NCBI GenBank assembly: GCA_963666765.1
Contig: OY762933.1
Location: 2,790,001-2,854,000 of the forward strand
Length of the DNA stretch: 64,000 bases
Reading direction: 5' to 3'
Source of the DNA: Foliamicus sp963666765
GTDB taxonomy: Bacteria > Pseudomonadota > Gammaproteobacteria > Steroidobacterales > Foliamicaceae
A program made the translations under genes and the position numbers. The notes beneath the pieces are model-generated. The model was given only the letters and a program-made list of their open reading frames with translations, did not search any database and had not been told where the DNA came from. Shown piece after piece: positions 1 through 8,040 of this stretch (position 1 is the first letter of the stretch; every line of letters begins with the position of its first letter).

Positions 1-1
1 A

Positions 2-973
2 CTTGACGATCCGATGCTGACATTGTCCGATCTTCGAGGCCTGGTTGTGCTGGACGAGATTCACCGCGCACCTCCGGTTTTTGGCGTGCTGCGCCGCTTG
101 TCGCTCAGGCCCTGGAACCCGGCGCGGTTCCTTGTACTCAGCAGTATCGCCCCGGAAAAGCTGCGCCCGCAGCTTGAGCTGCTGCCGAAATTCACCGCCT
201 ACTACGAGCTTCCCGGTCTTCTGTCCACGGAACTTCCCGTAGCCCGGTGGAACCGGTTGTGGCTGCGCGGCGGTCTGCCTTCCTCGTACGTGGCCGGCAG
301 CGACAGCGAGAGCTATGAATGGCGTGACCGCTACGTTCGCGATTTCCTTGAGCGCGACATGCACAGGCTGACTGCCAAGCCACCAATCGACCGGATCGAG
401 AGATTCCTGATCATGCTGGCGCACTCCCATGCGCAGGTCTGGAACGGATCCGAACTTGCGCGTTCGCTGGGCGTCTCGCATCACACCGCGCGTCGCTATC
501 TGAAGATTCTTGAGTCGGCATTTATGGTGCGCGCATTGAAGCCCTGGAGCGCCGCCCTTCCCAGGCGCCAGGTCAAGTCACCCAGGGTTTATTTCCGGGA
601 TACCGGACTGCTCCATTATTGCCTCGGCATTTCCACCCTGCGCGAACTTGAGCGGCACCCGAGGTCGGGGGCGTCCTGGGAAGGTTTCGTCCTCGAGAAC
701 CTGATCCGTGTCCTTGGAAAACGGGACACGCAGTTCTATTTCTGGGCGGCGCACACCGGCGCCAAGGTGGATCTCATTGCCCAGAGCGGCGGGCAGCTCC
801 GCGGCTTCGAAATCCGTCGAACCTCTTCACCCCGCATTACGCGCTCGGTGAAAACCGCGCTGGAAGACCTTTCGCTGACCCGGATGGATATCGTCTACGC
901 GGGATCCGAAAGCCTGCGACTGGACAGGCGGGTCCGCGCGATTTCCGCCGAGCGCCTGCACGAGGATGTATGA
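2..973 (+). CDS. AAA-type ATPase with DUF4143 C-terminal domain, 5' end cut by window edge
   Basis: The reading frame is open from the first bases (LDDP before the first ATG at 14), so the gene starts upstream of the window and the P-loop is not visible. What remains has a Walker B-like strand (LVVLDEIHRAP), a helix-turn-helix-like segment (ELARSLGVSHHTARRYL) and the DUF4143 signature blocks YFRDTGLLHY and GASWEGFVLENLI. Near the end a VDLI...GFEIR pattern resembles the catalytic strand of PD-(D/E)XK nuclease folds, with Arg where Lys is usual. Members of this family are poorly understood, scattered between genomes and often suspected of belonging to mobile or conflict systems; no function is assigned. 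It ends three bases before tsaE, so the two may be co-transcribed. Confidence 0.8.
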   Translation, partial: LDDPMLTLSDLRGLVVLDEIHRAPPVFGVLRRLSLRPWNPARFLVLSSIAPEKLRPQLELLPKFTAYYELPGLLSTELPVARWNRLWLRGGLPSSYVAGSDSESYEWRDRYVRDFLERDMHRLTAKPPIDRIERFLIMLAHSHAQVWNGSELARSLGVSHHTARRYLKILESAFMVRALKPWSAALPRRQVKSPRVYFRDTGLLHYCLGISTLRELERHPRSGASWEGFVLENLIRVLGKRDTQFYFWAAHTGAKVDLIAQSGGQLRGFEIRRTSSPRITRSVKTALEDLSLTRMDIVYAGSESLRLDRRVRAISAERLHEDV

Positions 974-976
974 GCC

Positions 977-1549
977 TTGACGGGCCCTGACGGCGTGCCG
1001 GGACCAGCGGCCGCTTTCAGCGCCGCCAGCGCCGACGGCCTCGCGGCGCTGGGACGGGCCATCGGCGGGGCGCTCCGGGAAGAGTCCGTCGATCGGCCTT
1101 CCCTGCTCATTGCGCTGGACGGAGAACTGGGGGCCGGCAAGACGACGCTTGCCGGCGCTGCGCTGGCGGCGCTGGGCGTGCAATCGCCGGTAACCAGTCC
1201 CACCTACGGGCTGGTGCACCCGTACACGGTTTCCCTCGACAGCGGCAAGACGGTCGAAGTGCTCCATGTGGACTTGTACCGCATGCGCCATTCGGGCGAA
1301 CTGGATGAACTCGGTCTTCAGGACGGCTTTCAATCCAGGTCCGGGGAGGCCTGCCGGGTCATGCTGGTGGAGTGGTTCGAAAATGCCCGGGGGAACCTGG
1401 GCCCGCCCGACCTTTCGCTTCACCTGTCGCATGCGGACTCCGGCCGGCTGGTCAGTCTGCGGGCCAATTCAGGTTCGGGCGGACGGATTTTGCGGTCCGT
1501 GCGCAAGGCGGCGCACCCCGAACTGGAAGCAATGTGCGAAGCAAATTAA
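977..1549 (+). CDS. tsaE: tRNA N6-threonylcarbamoyladenosine biosynthesis ATPase TsaE
   Basis: TsaE is the small cytoplasmic ATPase that works with TsaB and TsaD to put the t6A modification on A37 of ANN-decoding tRNAs. The 190-residue product has the P-loop GELGAGKTT at residues 49-57, the family motif SPTYGLVHPY, and HVDLYRM followed by the acidic ELDELGLQD segment; MLVEWFEN matches the usual late VEWPE-type motif. The TTG at 977 is taken as start; GTG 992 is an alternative and neither has a strong ribosome site. The C-terminal 30 residues are longer than typical. A cell-wall amidase gene follows, as in many gammaproteobacteria, but here that gene has its own promoter. Confidence 0.92.
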   Translation: MTGPDGVPGPAAAFSAASADGLAALGRAIGGALREESVDRPSLLIALDGELGAGKTTLAGAALAALGVQSPVTSPTYGLVHPYTVSLDSGKTVEVLHVDLYRMRHSGELDELGLQDGFQSRSGEACRVMLVEWFENARGNLGPPDLSLHLSHADSGRLVSLRANSGSGGRILRSVRKAAHPELEAMCEAN

Positions 1550-1587
1550 ATTGTAAGAATAGCTTCTTAATATATTTGATTTTTTCC

Positions 1588-1615
1588 TTGACAAGCTATC
1601 CCTCGGGGCTATACT
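1588..1615 (+). promoter_or_regulatory. sigma70-type promoter upstream of the amidase gene
   Basis: A consensus -35 TTGACA (1588-1593) and a TATACT -10 (1610-1615) are separated by 16 bases, inside an AT-rich gap in an otherwise GC-rich region. Transcription would start near 1622, leaving a leader of about 25 bases before ATG 1648. This is the closest match to a textbook promoter in the window. Confidence 0.75.
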
Positions 1616-1647
1616 CGCCAGCGAGGAAAGCCGAGAAAGCAGCAGCC

Positions 1648-2958
1648 ATGATCGCCCATCGCCTTGCCGTTGCGCTGGTTGCCGGGCTCTTGACCGGCGC
1701 CCTGAGTGCGGCGCCCGCGCGCATACAAAGCATCCGCGTTGCGGAGTACGATTCCAAGACCCGCGTGGTCCTCGAACTGGATCAGGCGCGCAGCCACAAG
1801 CTGGAGGTGCTGGACAGGCAGCCGAGGGTAGTCGTGGATCTCTATTCGGCCAGTCTCGCCGCCTCGCTTCCCGAACGCGGAACAGGGATTGTGCGGCGCA
1901 TACGCCACGGCCGTCATCCGGGCGACATGCTCAGGGTGGTGTTCGACCTTCACGCTTCCGCTACCGCCACCAGTTTTGGTATCGCGGCAGGCAAGGATGG
2001 ACGCGGTCATCGCATCGTCGTGGACATATTTCCCGGCGGCGTCGAACCGGAAACCGTAGCGGAAGAGAGGGCTCAGCCCGCTGTTCGGGACGTGCTGGTC
2101 GCTATCGATGCCGGGCACGGCGGCAAGGACCCGGGCGCTATCGGCAGGGGAGGATCGAGGGAAAAGACCGTGGTCCTTGCGATCGCCCGCCGCTTGGCGC
2201 GGCAGATCGATAAAGAGCCGGGCATGTCTTCCATGCTGACGCGCGACGGCGATTACTACATCCAGCTCCGCCGGCGTTACGCCCTCGCGCAAGAGCGCAA
2301 CGCCGACCTGTTCGTTTCGGTTCACGCGGACGCCGTCAGGAGCCTGCGGGTCCGCGGCTCCAGCGTATACGTGCTTTCGGAAAAAGGCTCATCCGACGAA
2401 GCCCGCCGGCTCGCGCGGCGCGAAAACGCGTCGGACAGGGTTGGCGGCATCGAGATGGACGGCCTGCCGCCCACCGTCGCGGACATGATCATCGACCTGT
2501 CGCAGAACGCGTCCATCGGCGCCAGCCTTGAAGTGGGGGACGACGTGCTGCAGCACCTGCACGGCGTGGGCCGCGTGCGTAAGTCGAAGGTGCAGACGGC
2601 GCCGTTTGCGGTGCTCAAGGCTCATGACGTGCCTTCCATCCTGGTGGAGACCGCGTACATTTCGAATCCCCAGGAAGAACGGCTGCTCAACAGCGGCAGC
2701 TACCAGGAACAACTGGCGCAAGCCATGCTGGCGGGAATTCGCGCATATTTCTACCGAAATCCGCCACGCGGCACGCTGATCGCACAGCGCGTAGCGGCCG
2801 GCGAACTGCCCGAGCAGCAGTATGTCGCCCGCCGCGGCGACACGCTGAGCGGAATCGCCCAGCGCTTCAGGATTCCGGTTGCCGTTCTCATCCGCGCCAA
2901 CAATCTGCCGAACGACCGCCTGCGCGTCGGCCAGGTCCTGAGAATCCCCGCCGGCTAG
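1648..2958 (+). CDS. amiB: Periplasmic N-acetylmuramoyl-L-alanine amidase (AMIN, Amidase_3, LysM)
   Basis: This zinc amidase cleaves the bond between MurNAc and the stem peptide and splits septal peptidoglycan at division. The 436-residue product starts with a Sec signal peptide (hydrophobic core about residues 7-18, then SAAPA), an AMIN domain to about residue 120, an Amidase_3 domain from VAIDAGHGGKDPG (about 151) through the REKTV, SVHAD and LVETAYISNP motifs holding the zinc and catalytic residues, and a single C-terminal LysM domain (VARRGDTLSGIAQRF). The frame is open far upstream, but ATG 1648 begins the signal peptide and follows the promoter. Position after tsaE matches amiB of many gammaproteobacteria; AmiC is the other possible name. 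The usual following mutL is absent. Confidence 0.9.
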   Translation: MIAHRLAVALVAGLLTGALSAAPARIQSIRVAEYDSKTRVVLELDQARSHKLEVLDRQPRVVVDLYSASLAASLPERGTGIVRRIRHGRHPGDMLRVVFDLHASATATSFGIAAGKDGRGHRIVVDIFPGGVEPETVAEERAQPAVRDVLVAIDAGHGGKDPGAIGRGGSREKTVVLAIARRLARQIDKEPGMSSMLTRDGDYYIQLRRRYALAQERNADLFVSVHADAVRSLRVRGSSVYVLSEKGSSDEARRLARRENASDRVGGIEMDGLPPTVADMIIDLSQNASIGASLEVGDDVLQHLHGVGRVRKSKVQTAPFAVLKAHDVPSILVETAYISNPQEERLLNSGSYQEQLAQAMLAGIRAYFYRNPPRGTLIAQRVAAGELPEQQYVARRGDTLSGIAQRFRIPVAVLIRANNLPNDRLRVGQVLRIPAG

Positions 2959-2960
2959 CG

Positions 2961-3058
2961 CCAACTAGAGCGCGGCGTTACACCTTTCCCGGCAGGAGCG
3001 TCGCGAAGTGGCTCCGAAGGGAAAGGTGTAACACCGCGCGCAGGGTTTGCACCAACTA
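2961..3058. repeat. Palindromic repeat unit between the amidase gene and mraZ
   Basis: Two 20-base arms, 2971-2990 and 3019-3038, are complementary at 19 of 20 positions (GTTACACCTTTCCC and its complement). Inside the loop GGAGC and GCTCC (2995-2999 and 3011-3015 approximately) can pair further. CCAACTA occurs directly on both sides (2961-2967 and 3052-3058), like a target duplication, although its spacing to the arms is not symmetrical. It begins three bases after the amidase stop. It may be a REP/MITE-like insertion or act as a transcription barrier; there is no T-run after the stem. Confidence 0.65.
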
Positions 3059-3094
3059 ACCCTGCACGACGTGGATGCTTGCGATTGCACTAAA

Positions 3095-3130
3095 TTGGGG
3101 TATAGTGGGAACTCGTGGGAGATTGTGGTA
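3095..3130 (+). promoter_or_regulatory. MraZ operator: four TGGGN-type boxes at 10-bp spacing
   Basis: TTGGGG (3095-3100), GTGGGA (3105-3110), GTGGGA (3115-3120) and GTGGTA (3125-3130) repeat exactly every 10 bases, the arrangement known for MraZ binding upstream of mraZ. Possible -10 hexamers TATAGT (3101-3106) and TATACG (3129-3134) lie within the array, so bound MraZ would cover the promoter. This predicts autorepression of the whole dcw cluster. Confidence 0.85.
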
Positions 3131-3144
3131 TACGCGGATAGGAC

Positions 3145-3573
3145 ATGTTTCAAGGTCCGGCGAATGTCACCTTGGACACCAAGGGAAGATTCGGCGTGCC
3201 GGCGCGCTACCGGCAGGATGTCGCCGAGGCCAGTGACGGGCGCCTGATCTGCACGGTTCATCCCGACCGGTGCGTGCTGATCTACCGGCCGGAGGATTTT
3301 GCCAAAGTCAGGACCGATGTGACCCGGCAGAAGGGTGGCCGGGACGCGGAAAGGCTCATAGTGGGCTACGCCAGCGAGGTGACGCTGGATGCAGCCGGAC
3401 GCTTGCGCGTGCCTCCGGTTCTCAGGGACTACTGCGATCTTCAGCGCCAGGCCACGTTGCTGGCCCTTGGGCGCAGTTTCGAATTGTGGGATGCGGCCCG
3501 GTGGCGCGAGAGGGCGCTGGAAGTCAGCACCAGCGAGGCCATGGACGCAGCCTTGAGCGGCGTGCAACTTTGA
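3145..3573 (+). CDS. mraZ: Transcriptional regulator MraZ
   Basis: MraZ is an AbrB-fold DNA-binding protein that forms ring oligomers and represses its own dcw promoter. The 142-residue product has the two swapped-hairpin halves, each with the family motif: LDTKGRFGVPARYR near residue 10 and LDAAGRLRVPPVLRDY near residue 75. ATG 3145 follows the operator array by 14 bases. Length is normal for the family. The stop codon overlaps the proposed TTG start of rsmH, so the two are translationally coupled. Confidence 0.95.
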   Translation: MFQGPANVTLDTKGRFGVPARYRQDVAEASDGRLICTVHPDRCVLIYRPEDFAKVRTDVTRQKGGRDAERLIVGYASEVTLDAAGRLRVPPVLRDYCDLQRQATLLALGRSFELWDAARWRERALEVSTSEAMDAALSGVQL

Positions 3574-4517
3574 GTGCGGGCGGAGCGTCCGAGCATGAAC
3601 CTGCGCTGTTGGAGGAAACACTTCGCGGCCTGGCGCTCGATCCCCACGGCCGCTACGTCGATGCGACCTACGGCCGCGGCGGCCACAGCCGGGCGATTCT
3701 TGCGGGTCTTGGCGCAGGCGGCCGCCTGCATGCGCTGGACTGCGACCCGCAAGCGGTGCGGTCCGGCCAGGCGCTTGAACAAGAGGATCCCCGGTTTTCG
3801 ATCGAGCACGGCAATTTCCGCCGCCTTGCCCGATCGGTCGAACGCAGGGGCTGGCGGGGCAGGGTCCACGGAATCCTCTTCGACCTGGGGGTTTCGCTGC
3901 CGCAACTCACCGACCCGGGCCGCGGCTTCAGCCTGCGTTCCGACGGGCCGCCGGATATGCGCATGAATCCCTCCGAGGGCCGGAGCGCCGCCGAGTGGCT
4001 GAACAGCGCGCCGCGAAGCGAAATCGCGCGGGTAATCCGAAGCTACGGCGAAGAGCCCCAGGCACGCCGGATCGCCGATGCGATCTGCCGAAACCGGCCG
4101 GTATCCAGCTGCTCCGGCCTGGCGCGGCTGGTGGGTTCCGTCGCGCGAAATGTCAGGCCCGGGATTCATCCCGCCACCCGAACTTTCATGGCCTTACGCA
4201 TTCAGGTGAACGCCGAACTCGAGGCTCTCGAGGACGCGTTGCCGCAGGCGGTCCGGATCCTGCGTCCGCAGGGCCGCCTGTGCGTTATCGCCTTCCACTC
4301 CCTGGAGGACCGCATCGTGAAGCGCTTCATGCGCAATGCTTCGCGCTTGCCTCCTCCCCTTGCCCGGCTGCCGTCCGTCCCCTCGGCAGCCGGGCCTTTA
4401 CTCAAGCTCGTAGGCAGGATGCAGCGTTGCGGCCGCGCCGAAAGCCGGCGCAACCCGCGCGCCCGAAGCGCCCGCCTGCGCGTTGCGGAGCGTCTGGCGG
4501 GCCCCAGCGAACAATGA
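3570..4517 (+). CDS. rsmH: 16S rRNA (cytosine(1402)-N4)-methyltransferase RsmH
   Basis: RsmH uses S-adenosylmethionine to methylate N4 of C1402 in the ribosomal P site. The product has the SAM-binding motif DATYGRGGHS near residue 30, LFDLGVSLPQL and the family blocks GFSLRSDGPPDMRM and CVIAFHSLEDRIVKRF. No ATG fits the family N-terminus; TTG 3570 gives a 315-residue protein whose start aligns with the usual position of the first helix and overlaps the mraZ stop (TTGA). The frame is open upstream but that part overlaps mraZ and is not homologous. It ends in an ATGA overlap with ftsL. Confidence 0.93.
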   Translation: MSAGGASEHEPALLEETLRGLALDPHGRYVDATYGRGGHSRAILAGLGAGGRLHALDCDPQAVRSGQALEQEDPRFSIEHGNFRRLARSVERRGWRGRVHGILFDLGVSLPQLTDPGRGFSLRSDGPPDMRMNPSEGRSAAEWLNSAPRSEIARVIRSYGEEPQARRIADAICRNRPVSSCSGLARLVGSVARNVRPGIHPATRTFMALRIQVNAELEALEDALPQAVRILRPQGRLCVIAFHSLEDRIVKRFMRNASRLPPPLARLPSVPSAAGPLLKLVGRMQRCGRAESRRNPRARSARLRVAERLAGPSEQ

Positions 4518-4837
4518 AAATCCGGCGTTTCTCCTCCTTGCTGCTGCTGGGCCTCACATTTGCAACGCTGGCAAGCGGAATTCTCCTCACCTACGCGCGC
4601 CATGAACACAGGGCGCAATTCCGGGCTATGCAGGACCTCATAGGCGAGCGGGACCAACTTGAAGTGGAATGGGGCGCGCTGCAAATTGAGCGCGCGACCT
4701 GGACCGGATACCGCCGCATCGACCGCGAGGCGAGCGAACGCCTGTCGATGCGTCGGCCCGAAAAGCACGACATCGTGTTCCTGCAGGTGCAATCGGCGAA
4801 TTCCGCCTTGCCCGGTCCGGGCACGCGGAGCAGGTAA
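4514..4837 (+). CDS. ftsL: Cell division protein FtsL
   Basis: FtsL is a bitopic inner-membrane protein that joins FtsB and FtsQ and activates FtsWI at the septum. The 107-residue product has a short basic cytoplasmic tail (MKIRRF), one transmembrane helix at about residues 7-25, and a periplasmic heptad-type coiled coil (EHRAQF...LQIERA). FtsL sequences diverge strongly, so the call rests on topology, size and position between rsmH and ftsI. ATG 4514 overlaps the rsmH stop by four bases. Confidence 0.88.
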   Translation: MKIRRFSSLLLLGLTFATLASGILLTYARHEHRAQFRAMQDLIGERDQLEVEWGALQIERATWTGYRRIDREASERLSMRRPEKHDIVFLQVQSANSALPGPGTRSR

Positions 4838-4840
4838 GCC

Positions 4841-6550
4841 TTGAGCAGACGCGCTCAGGCCATTTCGCGCGGGTTTCGGACCCGCTTCGCAGTTTGCGCG
4901 GCGGCCCTGGCGGTCTGCGCGCTGATCCTCGCGGGCCGCGCCGTGCAGTTGCAGTTGCTGGAAAGCGAATTCCTGGAGTCGCGGGCAGATGCTCAACAGG
5001 TCCTGGAAGCAAGAATCGTCGCCCGGCGCGGACGCATCCTGGATCGCAACGGTCAGCCGCTGGCGGTAAGCGCTCCCGTAGACAGCTTCTGGGTCCATCC
5101 CGACAGCCTGGAGAAGTTGCGCCCCTACCTGCCGCGACTTGCCCAGGTTTTCGGCGGCACGGCCGGACAGCTTGCGGAAAGGATCGAGCGCGCCCGGGGC
5201 CGTGAATTCGTGTGGCTGAAACGCGGTTTGCCCCCCAGCCGCTCGCAGGCCGTGCTGGATCTCAAGGCGCCGGGACTGCAGCTGCGCAGGGAGTACCGCC
5301 GCTACTACCCGGCCGGGGAAATCGCCGGGCACCTGGTGGGATTCGCCGGTATTGACGAAAACGGCCAGGAAGGTCTGGAACTTGCATTCGATTCCTGGCT
5401 GAAGGGAAGAGATGGACGCAAGCAGGTCGTTCGCGATCGGCTTGGCCACCACGTGCGCGACATAGCGGGCACCAGCCCGCTGGAGCGCGGGCGCGACCTG
5501 AGGCTGGGGCTGGACCTGAGGATCCAGTACCTCGCCCACTCCGAACTCAAGGAAGCGGTCGGGCGACACAATGCGCGCTCGGGCTCGATCGTAATGCTGG
5601 ACGCGCGGACCGGCGAAGTGCTGGCCATGGTGAGCCAGCCTTCGTTCAATCCCAACGACCGGGGGCGGCTTCAGCCCGGCAATTACCGCAATCGCGCGGC
5701 CCTGGACCTGTTCGAGCCGGGCTCCACCATCAAGCCGCTGGTCGTGGCGGCCGCGCTGGAGAGCGGCGCCTGGGCGCCCGGCGAGCCGATCGATACCGGG
5801 CCCGGCCATATTCGGGTGGGATCGAAGATCATCAGGGATCGCACTCCGCTGGGAGTGATCGACCTGGCCACCCTGTTGCGCCGTTCCAGTCAGGTAGGCG
5901 CGACGACCGTGGCCATGAAGCTGGAGCCCCATCGATTCTGGGAAACGCTGACCGGCGTGGGCTTCGGCCGGGCCACGGAAAGCGGGTTCCCGGGCGAGGC
6001 CGACGGATCGCTGGACAACTACAAGTACTGGAAGCCGGTGGACCAGGCGGTCATGGCGTATGGCTACGGCCTTGCCGTCACGGCCCTGCAGTTGGCCCGC
6101 GCTTATGCGGTGTTGGCAACCGGTGGAAGGACGCTTCCGGTAAGCCTGATACGCACCGAGGATCGGCCGGGCGGAGTGCGCGTGCTTTCGGCGCACACGG
6201 CCGCGTTGATGGCGGAATTGCTGGAACAGCCGCTCGGCCCCGGAGGCACCGCGATCGCGGCGCGGGTGCCGGGCTACCGGGTGGCGGGCAAGACGGGAAC
6301 GACGGAAAAACTTGGCCCCGAAGGTTACGACTCGGAACGGCATACGGCCCTTTTCGTCGGATTTGCGCCGGCATCCAGGCCGCGCGTGGTCGCGGTGGTC
6401 GTGATCGACGACCCATCCGCTAACGGATATTTCGGCGGGCAGGTGGCCGCCCCGGTTTTTTCCCGCGTCGTGGCCGGCGCGCTGAGGCTGGTCGGTGTGC
6501 CCATGGACGACGTTCCACAGGCCGCCCGCCCGCTGGTCGCCGCCCGATGA
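4841..6550 (+). CDS. ftsI: Septal peptidoglycan transpeptidase FtsI (PBP3)
   Basis: FtsI is the class B penicillin-binding protein that crosslinks peptidoglycan at the division site with FtsW. The 569-residue product starts at TTG 4841, has one membrane anchor (about residues 14-33), the PBP dimer domain beginning ARRGRILDRNG, and the transpeptidase domain. The nucleophile is Ser295 of STIK, the late motif is K484-T-G, and the middle motif, normally S-x-N, reads Ser349-Ser-Gln351. The conserved AYGYG segment and the GYFGGQVAAPVF tail match gammaproteobacterial FtsI. It lies three bases after ftsL and ends in an ATGA overlap with murE. Confidence 0.95.
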   Translation: MSRRAQAISRGFRTRFAVCAAALAVCALILAGRAVQLQLLESEFLESRADAQQVLEARIVARRGRILDRNGQPLAVSAPVDSFWVHPDSLEKLRPYLPRLAQVFGGTAGQLAERIERARGREFVWLKRGLPPSRSQAVLDLKAPGLQLRREYRRYYPAGEIAGHLVGFAGIDENGQEGLELAFDSWLKGRDGRKQVVRDRLGHHVRDIAGTSPLERGRDLRLGLDLRIQYLAHSELKEAVGRHNARSGSIVMLDARTGEVLAMVSQPSFNPNDRGRLQPGNYRNRAALDLFEPGSTIKPLVVAAALESGAWAPGEPIDTGPGHIRVGSKIIRDRTPLGVIDLATLLRRSSQVGATTVAMKLEPHRFWETLTGVGFGRATESGFPGEADGSLDNYKYWKPVDQAVMAYGYGLAVTALQLARAYAVLATGGRTLPVSLIRTEDRPGGVRVLSAHTAALMAELLEQPLGPGGTAIAARVPGYRVAGKTGTTEKLGPEGYDSERHTALFVGFAPASRPRVVAVVVIDDPSANGYFGGQVAAPVFSRVVAGALRLVGVPMDDVPQAARPLVAAR

Positions 6551-8040
6551 GCGACGCCGGCGCCAGTGGCGGCACGGCGGATCTAAGCCGGCTGTTCGCG
6601 ACGGTCGGCGCCGAGGCGCCGGCCATCGGCGTTCGCGGCCTGGCCATGCACAGCGACCGGGTCGTGTCCGGGGGACTCTTCCTGGCCTGCGCCGGCGCAC
6701 GCCACGGCCTTGAGTTCCTGCCTCAGGCACTGAAGCGCGGCGCGATTGCCGTCGCCTGGGAACCAGGCGAGGGCGTGGCCGGGATCTCGTTGCCTGACGA
6801 CGTTGCCGGGTTTGCGGTGCCGTCCTTGCGCCGCAAGGTCGGACGGATTGCCGACGCCTACTACGGGCGACCCTCGGGCAGCCTCGCGGTGAACTGCGTT
6901 ACCGGCACCAACGGCAAGACGACCGTGGCCTGGCTGGCCGCGTGCGCAATGAGTTTTTTTGGCCGACCCGCGGCCGCCATGGGCACTCTGGGTTGGGGTC
7001 CTCCTCCCAAGCTGTGGCCTTCCGCGATGACCACACCCGACCCGGATGAATTGCACCGGCGGCTGCGGGTCCTGGCCGATAACGGCGTAGAACACGTGTT
7101 TCTTGAAGTGTCTTCCCAGGCGCTGGACCAGGACCGCATCAGCGGCTTGCGCGTGCGGCTTGCGGGGTTTACCCAGCTTGGGCGGGACCACCTCGACTAT
7201 CACGGCGATTCCGATGCCTACGGCAGCGCCAAGAGGCGGCTGTTCGTCGAGCATCAACCGCAAGCGGCGGTGATCAACGTCGACGACCCCTTCGGGGCCG
7301 ATCTGGCGGAACATTTTTCCGGCGCTGCCCTGCGCGTTGCCTGCGAAGGCGTCAATCCGGCCGACATTTCGCTGCGGCGCTCGCACCCTGATGCCGGGGG
7401 CCTGCGCCTGGAACTTGCCGAGGGCACTGCCCGGTTCCGGTTGAAAAGCCGGCTTCATGGCTGCTTCAACGGCGCCAACCTGGCCCTTGCCTTCGGACTG
7501 CTGCGGGCCCTGGGCGTGGACGGCGAGGATGCCGCGCGCGCCCTGGCGAACTGTCCCCCGCCGCCGGGACGCATGCAGCATTTCGGCGGCGGCGCCTTGC
7601 CGGACGCGTTCGTGGATTATGCGCACACGCCCGATGCGCTGGGGGCGGTCCTCGGCGAATTGCGGGACCGCAAGCCGCACCGCCTCTGGTGCGTCATGGG
7701 ATGCGGCGGAGAACGCGATGCGGGCAAACGCGCGGAGATGGGGCGCGTTGCCGGCGCGCTGGCCAACAGGTTGTTCATCACCTCGGACAACCCGCGGGGC
7801 GAAGACCCGCGCGAGATTGCCGAGCAGATCCTGGAGGGAGCCTCCGGGCGGGCGGTGATGGAGCTGGACCGCAGCAGGGCGATACGCGCTGCCCTGCACG
7901 CTGCCCGGCCGGGAGACATCGTGCTGGTGGCCGGCAAGGGACACGAGGCCTTCCAGGTCAGCGGCGGACGAGTACTGCCGTTCTCGGACGCCTCGGTGGT
8001 GCGCGAGGCGCTGGCGAGTTATCCGGAGGCGGCGGGATGA
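6547..8040 (+). CDS. murE: UDP-MurNAc-L-Ala-D-Glu:meso-diaminopimelate ligase MurE
   Basis: MurE adds the third residue of the stem peptide using ATP in the cytoplasm. The 497-residue product shows the Mur ligase ATP site GTNGKTTV (about residue 118), the central-domain motif SSQALDQDR, and YAHTPDAL at the start of the C-terminal domain. The substrate-selecting loop is D414-N-P-R, the form found in enzymes specific for meso-diaminopimelate rather than lysine. The start overlaps the ftsI stop (ATGA) and the stop overlaps murF the same way. Confidence 0.97.
   Translation: MSDAGASGGTADLSRLFATVGAEAPAIGVRGLAMHSDRVVSGGLFLACAGARHGLEFLPQALKRGAIAVAWEPGEGVAGISLPDDVAGFAVPSLRRKVGRIADAYYGRPSGSLAVNCVTGTNGKTTVAWLAACAMSFFGRPAAAMGTLGWGPPPKLWPSAMTTPDPDELHRRLRVLADNGVEHVFLEVSSQALDQDRISGLRVRLAGFTQLGRDHLDYHGDSDAYGSAKRRLFVEHQPQAAVINVDDPFGADLAEHFSGAALRVACEGVNPADISLRRSHPDAGGLRLELAEGTARFRLKSRLHGCFNGANLALAFGLLRALGVDGEDAARALANCPPPPGRMQHFGGGALPDAFVDYAHTPDALGAVLGELRDRKPHRLWCVMGCGGERDAGKRAEMGRVAGALANRLFITSDNPRGEDPREIAEQILEGASGRAVMELDRSRAIRAALHAARPGDIVLVAGKGHEAFQVSGGRVLPFSDASVVREALASYPEAAG

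Noticed and set aside
2959..3144. RNase P RNA gene before mraZ, as in some gammaproteobacteria
   Set aside because: The gap is 186 bases, too short, and contains a palindrome and MraZ boxes instead of conserved P RNA sequence.
4202..6730. Long open frame (842 codons) on the - strand opposite rsmH, ftsL and ftsI
   Set aside because: It is antisense to three well-supported genes, Arg/Gly/Pro/His-rich as expected of a GC-rich shadow frame, and has no recognisable domain.
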